Source: Adiantum capillus-veneris
Taxonomy: Eukaryota > Streptophyta > Polypodiopsida > Polypodiales > Pteridaceae
Reading direction: 5' to 3'
Assembly: GCA_014529385.2 (NCBI GenBank)
Contig: CM043962.1
Location: 129,714,574 to 129,778,573, forward strand
Length of the DNA: 64,000 nucleotides
A program made the translations under genes and the position numbers. Shown in pieces: positions 56,790-64,000 of this stretch. A model generated the notes under the pieces. The model was not told the DNA's origin. It saw only the letters and a program-made list of their open reading frames with translations, and made no database searches. How positions within the stretch are numbered: the stretch's first letter is position 1; each line of letters starts with the position of its first letter.

Positions 56790-56801
56790 GCTCTAGTACC
56801 A
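56790..56801 (-). other. Primer-binding-like site (copy B)
   Basis: Minus strand TGGTACTAGAGC, same variant as in copy A. Confidence 0.65.
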
Positions 56802-56803
56802 AT

Positions 56804-57270
56804 TGTTGGAGATTTATGGTGGGTAGACTAGGGTTGCATTCATAGTGCTAAATGACATATTTAACCGCTCTTGATTGAGTACTCATAGCAATAATAAATC
56901 TTTCCAAAATAAAGAGAATAAACATGACTTGATTAATCATAGCTTGATACAATGCTCTCTTACAAAGTATGTAGAGATGGAGCCTTGTATAGGGAAGTTG
57001 TGGTGGCTAGGGTCCCCTTTGATTGAGGGATACTTTACTGACTATTGGAGGGAATCATGGGCTACTGGAGGGCTTAGATCCATAGCCCCTACAAGTGTTT
57101 AGAGGTAGGTAATAAGGGTATGAATCCATGATATACACCTCATGGGTATACACATGACAATACATGGACAATCTAGAGAGAGAATACACATGGAAGGAGC
57201 AAACAATTTGCTTCCCAACAAAAATATTCAATCTTTTGGTGCTACCTTAAGAAATTTACGAATGTCTACA
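56804..57270 (-). repeat. Right LTR of the copy B element
   Basis: TGTTGGAGATTTATGG to ...AATGTCTACA, 467 bp. It is close to 39363-39850, with a few short indels in the CTCATGGGTAT region. Confidence 0.75.
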
Positions 57271-57852
57271 AGGCGTTAGTGAGCTTGTAAGAGTTTTGGA
57301 CACTCACATATTAGTCCTTGGTAAGGTTTATTGGTTGGTAGAAGCTGTGTGTTTTTAGAATGCACACATTGTGTAATCAAGTCTTTCAGAAAACTATCCT
57401 AGGATCTTGGAGGACGCAAGTTTAGAGCAAGAAGGGTCACATCATAGCTACCTTTCATCATGGTTTCATGTGGCTTGGTCTCAAAATACTTCTCTGATTG
57501 GATGATGCATCAAATGCATGATTACATGCAACATAAGCATCATAATGCTTGTAGAGCATTCTAACTAGCTACTGCAGAGGGAGGATTGCAAGAGGATTAA
57601 TGACAAGGCTTGAGATAGTCTAGATAGATGGCGACCACAAAGAAATGGAGAGAAAGATCTTGAATTTTTAAAACAAGTAAAACACAAGTTCTATTTATTT
57701 GTGTTATTGAACTTTTGGTTTTGTGTATCAGTTGGAAACAATTGACTATTCTTGCAAGGAGATTGCAAACATGGCTTGAGTGTACAAGCAAAGATTACTC
57801 CTAACTCTACTATAGGCCCATCATAGAGACAGGTGGATGGCCCCAGCACATC

Positions 57853-57919
<67 letters not shown>

Positions 57920-58219
57920 GGGGGGGGGGGAAAGCAAGGAGGAGCCACACGACAAGAGTTCTGTAGTAAGCCGAGAGAAGGGGATTGAGAAACTTATTCC
58001 CAATTTCCTTGGGTCAAAGTTGCTATTTACAAAAACTAGGCCTAGGACCAGTCTAACACTTTAACAAAGAAAAAATATTGGGGGTTAAATAACACAAACT
58101 TAAGATGTTTAGTTGGTGACTCCAAGGTCATTTTTTGGATCTTTGAGCCCACAAGTGGCCACTTGGCATGATCAAAGCCATTGATCACAACTCAAATTGC
58201 ATGTCCAAGAGCCTCGCAA
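57271..58219. other. No gene recognised; (GA)n(G)n at 57854-57930
   Basis: Anonymous sequence. A GA run of about 55 bp passes into about 22 G. Confidence 0.45.
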
Positions 58220-58728
58220 GAAAGCATTGCTTTTTATTATTATTACTTGAGCAGTTGAGCTTGCATCGATGCTTTTCACTTGTTCAAAGGTCTGCACAGA
58301 GCTGGCCACCACGATTCAGGACTAACAATGAGGCAGTTGCCTGCTTGTTTTTTGTCGCAAGAAATCCAAGGTCTACAAGCACTCACCATCCCCATGATTG
58401 CCTCTACCCATACATGTCGGGAACTCTACAAGCATGGCAAGCAAGGTTCCCACAGTTTCTCAATGAGTGGCACTAATAGTTATGTCTCATCGGTGCCCTC
58501 AAGCTTGCGCCACCAATTTAGCTTTGCAAAAATTTTGGAAGCTACAAACAATTTTGATGAAGCTACGGTGCTTGGACTCGGAGGGTTTGGCAAGGTTTAC
58601 AAAGGCATGATGGATGGGGGAACTGAAGTTGCAGTTAGAGGGGGAATTGAAGATCATTACAAGAAATATCTGAATTTCTAACAAAAATTGACATGTTAAT
58701 GAAGCTCCGCCATAGGCATCTTGTCTCC
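58220..58728 (+). pseudogene. Malectin-type receptor-like kinase fragment (CrRLK1L-like)
   Basis: The juxtamembrane segment 'SMSGTNSYVSSVPSSLRHQFSFAKILEATNNFDEATVLG' leads into the kinase glycine loop GLGGFGKVYKG and 'MMDGGTEVAVR', where the ATP-binding Lys of VAVK is replaced by Arg. A frameshift near 58672 moves the rest ('EFLTKIDMLMKLRHRHLVS') into another frame. The sequence then stops dead at 58728 and PPR sequence begins. The wording matches the FERONIA/THESEUS group of cell-wall-sensing kinases. Only the first kinase subdomains survive. Sequence before about 58330 is uncertain. Confidence 0.8.
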
Positions 58729-59760
58729 CGATGCAATGACCTACACGTGTAGCTTGAAGGCATCTGGCATCATGCAAGATGTTGGTATGGGCAAAAGAGT
58801 TCACAATGATATTGTTAGTCAGGGGTTGTTGACAAAAAACGTCGCTCAATAGATGCAAAGATAGGGCCTTGAGCTCTTGATGCGATGACCTACATGTGCA
58901 GTTTGAAGGCATTTGCAAGATGTTGGTATGGGCAAAAGAGTTCACACTGATATTATAAGTCAGGGGTTGTTGTAAAAAAACGTTGTGCTTGCTGCTGCCT
59001 TGGTTGACATGTATGCCAAATGTGGTGTACTTCATAAAGCACAAAAAGTGCTTGACGAGCTTCCATGTCGTCTCTTGGAATGCTCTGATCGTGGGATATG
59101 CCCAACAATGGCAGGGCCAGGAAGCTATGGGATGTTTTCAACAGATGCAAAGAGAGGGAAACTCTCCAAATGCAATCACCTATGCTTTTATGTTGAGGGC
59201 ATGTGGCATTGAGCTCCCGATGCAAGGATCTACACGTGTAGGTTGAAGGAATTTGGCATCATGCAAGATGTTGGTATGGGCAAAAGAGTTCACAATGGTA
59301 TTGTTAGTCAGGGGCTGTTGACAAAAAGCATCATGCTTGGCACTACCTTGGTTGACATGTATGCCAAATCTAGTGTACTCATAAACCACAAAAAGTGCTT
59401 GATGAGCTTCCATGTTGTCTCTTGGAATACTTTGATCATGGGATATACCCAGCAGTGGGCAGGGTATACGCTCTGCACTATTTTCAACAAATGCAAAGAG
59501 AGGGTAGCTCTCTAAATGCAATCACATGCGCTTCTATTGCTAAGGCATGTGACATTATGCAAGATGCTGATATGGGCAAAAGAATTCACGATGATATTGT
59601 TAGTCAGGGATCGTTAAAAAAAAACTACGTACTTGGCACTACCTTGTCATGTATGCCAAATGTGGTGCACTTGAGAAAGCACAAAAAGTTCTTGAGGAGC
59701 TTATTGTTCGGAGTGGCAACTCTTGGAATGCATTGAGGCATTGCCACACACGACATTTTT
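58729..59760 (+). pseudogene. PPR protein fragments, plus strand
   Basis: Tandem PPR blocks about 300 bp apart show 'DAMTYTCSLKASGIMQDVGMGKRVHNDIVSQGLL', 'ALVDMYAKCGVLHKAQKVLDELP', 'VVSWNALIVGYAQQ' and 'QEAMGCFQQMQREGNSPNAITYA'. The block is repeated at about 58729, 58885, 59215 and 59520. Frameshifts and stops break every copy. PPR proteins are helical-repeat RNA-binding proteins, mostly acting in chloroplasts and mitochondria. The fusion to the kinase fragment at 58728 looks like a rearrangement, not a gene fusion with function. Confidence 0.8.
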
Positions 59761-59769
59761 TTTACCCCA

Positions 59770-60910
59770 TTTTTTTCAAGAGCCCTTGGCTAGCAATATC
59801 AGATCAAATATTTAATCCCATAATAGCATCTTAGGTAGAGCCACATGCTTTCAAGATGCATGCATAGGTGATTGCATCTTTGTTGGGCATATTTTGCAGA
59901 TCAGTGTGTTCCACAAGACGGCATCCCAAACAATAAGCTCGTCAAAGACTTGTTACACACTGACCAAAATTTCCCCCGAATATGCATTCATTTCAAGTAA
60001 CCCACTATCGGAATATCAACATGAATCCTACTATCTTGGTAAAAAACCTTCTCCTTAGCGCAAATTTTAAATGAGCTCGCAAATGAAAGATTCGTTCTCT
60101 TGCTCTCCATTTTTGCTTGTGTAGCCTTTGTGATGCTTTCCTAGTAGCAGTGTTGCGAGAGGAAAAGATGTGTGTGGACCATCATTGCCAAGCATGACAA
60201 TTTTTGTGACAGCCCTTGGCTAACAATATCAAAGAAAATATTTAAGCCCATGTCAGCATCTTGGGTAAAGCCACATGCCTTCAAGATACAAGCATAGGTG
60301 AATGCATTTGGAGAGCTACCCTCTCCTTGCATCTGCTGAAAATAGCCCAGAACTTCCTGGCCCTGCCACTATTGGGCACATCTTGCGACCAGAGCATTCC
60401 AAGAGACGACATTCCGTAGAGGAATCTCATCAAGCACTTTTTGTGATTTATGAAGCACACCACATTTTGCATACATGTCAACCAAAGTAGTGCCAAGCAT
60501 GACATTGTTTGTCAACAACCTCTGACTAACAATATCATCTTGAACTCTTTTTCCCATACCAACATCTCTCATGATGCCAGATGCCTTCAAGATGCATGTG
60601 TAGGTCATTGCATATGGAGATCGAGGCCCTATATTTGCATTTGTTGAAAACAATCCAGAGCTTCTTGACCCTACCCTTATTGGACATATCCCGCAATCTA
60701 CGCACTCCAAGAGAGAACATTCATGACAGGAATCTTGTCAAGGACTTGGTGTGCTCAAATGAGTACACCACACTTGACATACATACCACCTAACGTGTTG
60801 GCTAAGTATATTTCCTTTTCAAGTAACCCCCTATCACAAATATGCGCATGTATCCTACTGCCTTGGTACAAATCCTTGTTCATAGCACAGTCTTTAAGTC
60901 AGCTCACAAA
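59770..60910 (-). pseudogene. PPR protein fragments, minus strand (two copies)
   Basis: On the minus strand, two PPR copies follow one another (about 60910-60141 and 60070-59770). The first gives 'GSRIHAHICDRGLLEKEIYLANTLGGMYVKCG', 'YTCILKASGIMRDVGMGKRVQDDIVSQRLLTNNVMLGTTLVDMYAKCG' and 'KVLDEIPLRNVVSWNALV'. The short segment TTTCAAGTAACCC-CTATC repeats at 59987 and 60815. Stops in 'VQ*G*GQEAL' fall where Gln is expected. They face the plus-strand PPR block, so the locus is an inverted PPR cluster. Confidence 0.8.
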
Positions 60911-60989
60911 AGAAAGGCCCAACAGAGTTTCTTGGATAAGGTTACCACCATCGAGTGCACCATGAATCAACTAGCACATATGCTCTCTC

Positions 60990-61181
60990 TGTTGGGGTAT
61001 AAAGCCCAATGTGGTCGCCCAGGTAAGTGGGCGGGCCGCCAAGTATGTACACATATTCTTTTGTAAAAACCTAATAAGAACTCACTATGCTCTACACATT
61101 ACAGTAGAGCAAGTTCACCATATCGTCGTGCTCTTCTTCTCGCACTCTCTCTCGCGTCGCACTTTCGCTCGTACTCCTTCA
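60990..61181 (+). repeat. 5' LTR of the right-hand copia element
   Basis: TGTTGGGGTATAAAGCCCAA to ...TACTCCTTCA, about 192 bp, directly before a PBS. It lies just beyond the PPR pseudogenes. The partner LTR is outside the window. Confidence 0.8.
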
Positions 61182-61183
61182 AC

Positions 61184-61195
61184 TGGTATCAGAGC
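61184..61195 (+). other. Primer-binding site of the right-hand copia element
   Basis: TGGTATCAGAGC lies two bases after the LTR end, the initiator tRNA-Met site. Confidence 0.9.
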
Positions 61196-62271
61196 TCAGA
61201 TTGAGGCTCGGGGCAGCATTTGCAGGTAACCAGAGTCACCTGCTCAGATTGGAGTGAAATTCGACAGGCGACGACACGGCCCCAAATCCTGTGGGAGAGC
61301 CCAAAGGCCTTGGTGTTCTCAGAATTTCATTATGAGGTCATCTCGGCCACCATTCGGCTTCGACAAAGTTCTGCGCAGGCCATTTTCGACTACGTGGTCT
61401 CGGCGGGTGCAAATCCGACTCTGCAAATTTGGGGTTTTGGCCTACGACTACAGGTGCTGAGGATATCGCCACTCCCAGAGTGTTGATTTGTGGCTGTCTA
61501 CACATTGGAGGACGGCTCACAGTTCTTGGAGGCGTGTCACATACGACACAGGCGCATCTACACACAGACTGTAGGCGACATCCACTAGTTCATCAGGTAG
61601 CTTGTGTTTGCTGTGCTTGATATTCCAGATTTCATCCTGACATTGCAGGTACTTCCACATGGGATGTATTGTTAGAGATGATGTATGTCTGTTGAGGGTT
61701 TGTTGGCTGTGAGTCACGCAGCAAACAACCACCGCAACGGTTACACCATATAGTGGGAAATTTGTGGATGTATGACTTTGTGGGAAGTCTATGTATTGTC
61801 AGAATTACTGCAGCCTTTGTTGAGGGTCGAGTGAGGTTTTATTGAGCTGGGGGATTCTCGAATGTTGAGATCCTTTCGGTGATACAGGTCTTGGAGCGAT
61901 CCCTCGAGCACCCTTAGATAGGCAGCTAGGATGTATTGACTGTGAGTTAGACAGTTGGGATTGCATCTTTGCTTTACTGCCATTGAGGCATTGTCGCAGT
62001 CTATGCTTACAGGATAGTGAGAGACAGTACAGGTGCAGGACAGGTTTACCCGCAGCTTACAGTGTCAGAGAGACAGTGTTTTTTGAGCTGTTTTTTGGTC
62101 TGTTTTTGAGTACACCAGAGCCATTTTACAAAGGAGACTCTGCCGAAATTTATGCAGAATCTGAAGCTTTCTTGGTTCATTTGACAGGTTGATATTGGTT
62201 CAGAGGTCAGTTTACAGGGGGAAACTCTGCCGAATTTTTCCCAGGAAAGTAAACCACTGTGAAGCGTAGCT
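61196..62271 (+). other. Long (1.08 kb) leader of the copia element
   Basis: Between the PBS and the Gag start there is no recognised domain. Several short upstream ATG frames occur (e.g. 61220-61486, 61983-62192). Copia leaders are usually a few hundred bases or less, so this is long. Confidence 0.6.
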
Positions 62272-64000
62272 ATGGCTGGATCACAGGACACTGCTCTTTA
62301 CAATATCAAGAAGCTGGATGGAACCAATTTCCCATTGTGCAAGAAGCAGATTTGGCACGTGTTGGTACAAAAGAAGCAGATAAAACCTATAAAGCTCAAG
62401 GGGATAAAACCAGAAGATATGGACGAAGATGAATGGAGCGAAATGGATGAATTGGCACTTTCTACCATTATGCTGACTTTGGCAGAAAGCGTTTACTTCA
62501 ATGTAGCAGACGAGATGTCGGCTTATCAAGCATGGTTAAAGCTGAGTGATCTTTATGAGAAGCAGAGTGCAGCTTCATAGGTATACTGGCTTAAGAAGCT
62601 TGTTGACTTGAAGATGAAAGAAGGGACACCTATGTCCAATCATCCGAATGAATTCAACACCATCTACAGTCAGTTGTCAGCTCAAGGTGTCAAGTTTGAT
62701 GAACCTGTTAGAGCTATATTCCTGTTGATCACATTGCCGGAAAGTTGGGACACTTTTCGCACAGCTTTGAGTAATTCTGCACCTCCAGATGGTTCGAACA
62801 TAGCAGGTGTAGAAGGAAGTCTGCTTACTGAAGAAAGCAATAGAAAGACAATGGACAAAGGCAAAGGAACAGCCTTAGTTGTCAGGGGAAGGACCAAAGA
62901 AAAGTACAAAGGTGGAAAGAGGAATCAGTCTCGTAGCAAGTCCCGCATTGCTAAAGGCAAGAGTGACATAGAATGCTACCATTGTGGCAAGAAGGGTCAC
63001 ATGAAAAGAGACTGCAGAGAATGGAAAGCAGAAAAAGGCAAAGAGAAAGCTGAAGACCATGGTGAGAAGAAAAAGTCCTCATTGAAAATTCAAAAAATAA
63101 ATGTGACAAACACTGTTGCAGAGGATGACAGTCTAGTGTCAGGAGACATCTACTTCTTGAAGAATACAATGGACTCAGCTCTTCTTACAGCATATGATGG
63201 ACATGCACTGAGTGACTGGATTATAGACTCAGGGGCATCACTTCATGTGTCTCCAAACAAGGAGTGGTTTACCTCTTATGTGACCACTAAAGATCATGTT
63301 CGACTAGGCAATGGGCAGACATGTGAGATCTTAGGTGTTGGAGATGTTCAATTGAAGTTTCAGAATGGCTCTTCTTTCATGCTGAAAAATGTGAGACATG
63401 TTCCCGCAATTACAAAGAGCTTGATCAGCACAGGTTTACTTGATGATGCTGGCTACGTCACCACTTTTGGACAGAACATGTGGAAGATATCCAAGGGTTC
63501 TATGACAGTAGCACATGGAGTAAAATCTGGAGGACTTTACATGATTTATGTATCAAATGTCTCTAAAAATGTAATCAATGTAACCGAGCAGCCGAACGTT
63601 TCTTTGTGGCATAGCCGGTTAGGACATATGTCCAAGAAGGGAATGGAAATCTTGCCTCGTTCTAGTTATTTGCCTGGCTTTTCATTTAATGATTTTGAAT
63701 TCTGTGAACATTGTCTGTATGGTAAGCAAACACAGCAGCCACATAAGCATAGAAGCCGTAGAAGAGATACACAATTGGCACTTGTTCATAGTGATTTGTG
63801 TGGACCTATGCCTAACCTATCTCTACGGGGAGCTTCTTACTTTATGACATTTATAGATGATTACTCGAGGAAAGTATGGGTTTACTTTCTCAAGCACAAG
63901 GATGAAGCGTTTACTGTTTTCAAAACGTTTGTGACACTTGTGGAAAATCATAGTGGCAAGAAGCTTAAATGCTTATGCACTGACAATGGTGGAGAGTATG
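62272..64000 (+). CDS. Ty1/copia Gag-protease-integrase polyprotein, partial, one stop
   Basis: It starts at ATG 62272 (MAGSQDTALYNIKKLDGTNF). A single in-frame TAG (62578-62580) follows 'YEKQSAAS'. Beyond it the frame stays open for 1.4 kb to the window edge. Order: Gag; zinc knuckle CYHCGKKGHMKRDC (62974-63015); protease box DSGAS (63226-63240); 'LRHVPAITKSLIS'-type region; integrase zinc region 'LWHSRLGHMSKKG...CEHCLYGKQ'; integrase core 'LALVHSDLCGP' and 'FMTFIDDYSRKVWVYFLK', ending at 'CTDNGGEY'. RT and RNase H lie outside. The wording fits Tork/Tnt1-like copia elements. The near-intact frame suggests recent insertion. Confidence 0.9.

Larger units (their letters stand above)
51241..56803 (-). 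mobile_element. Internal region of the LTR element (copy B)
   Basis: It follows copy A (34870-39362) along its length. Differences are the longer palindromic array, the foldback insertion at 53486-54402, and a deletion relative to copy A near 56320 (part of the 38.7-38.9 kb block). No coding domains. Confidence 0.6.

Overview
This window reads as nuclear DNA of a large, repeat-rich land-plant genome. No intact low-copy host gene is visible. Almost everything supportable is a retrotransposon, often nested inside another, or a pseudogene. Pentatricopeptide-repeat (PPR) fragments of the type 'YTCILKA…DMYAKCG…VSWNALI…YAQQGQGQEA', a malectin-receptor-like kinase fragment, and a LINE unlike the usual angiosperm L1 suggest a seed-free vascular plant, perhaps a fern. 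That placement is inference; the land-plant origin is much firmer.

Layout. 1-4.3 kb: a non-autonomous LTR retrotransposon on the minus strand (element I; left LTR cut by the window edge). 4.4-14.4 kb: 3' ends of a LINE family, then one nearly full-length LINE of the same family (5'UTR, ORF1, endonuclease, reverse transcriptase, C-terminal zinc finger, (TC)n tail). A second non-autonomous LTR element (element II) inserted into its ORF1, with a GGAAG target duplication. A later inversion of about 858 bp swapped the end of element II with part of the LINE. 14.4-20.5 kb: mostly anonymous sequence with a GC-rich hairpin duplication and a copia RNase H scrap. 20.5-27.5 kb: a decayed minus-strand Ty1/copia element containing a pol-less LTR element. 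27.5-31.7 kb: anonymous AT-rich sequence with an 80-bp near-perfect hairpin and other small repeats.

31.7-34.9 kb: a mosaic of L1-type LINE pieces. It is fused to a minus-strand LTR-element body (34.9-39.85 kb) that carries an array of palindromic CACGTG-containing repeats. 40.0-48.7 kb: a complete Ty3/gypsy-like element with two LTRs, PBS, PPT, gag, zinc knuckles and protease, but no reverse transcriptase or integrase. 50.3-57.3 kb: a second copy of the 33.85-39.85 kb chimera, with more palindromic repeats and a 0.9-kb foldback element absent from the first copy. 58.2-60.9 kb: a receptor-kinase fragment joined to plus-strand PPR fragments, facing minus-strand PPR fragments. 61.0-64.0 kb: the 5' half of a young plus-strand Ty1/copia element (LTR, PBS, long leader, gag-protease-integrase with one stop codon), running off the window.

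Working relationships. Elements I and II and the small element inside the copia lack pol and would depend on partner elements. The gypsy element supplies at most Gag and protease. The only nearly open polyprotein is the copia at the right edge. Many premature stops in otherwise preserved frames are TAA/TAG where CAA/CAG (Gln) would fit. This is what C-to-T decay of methylated, silenced repeats would produce. Coordinates of repeat ends come from reading by eye and may be off by a few bases.
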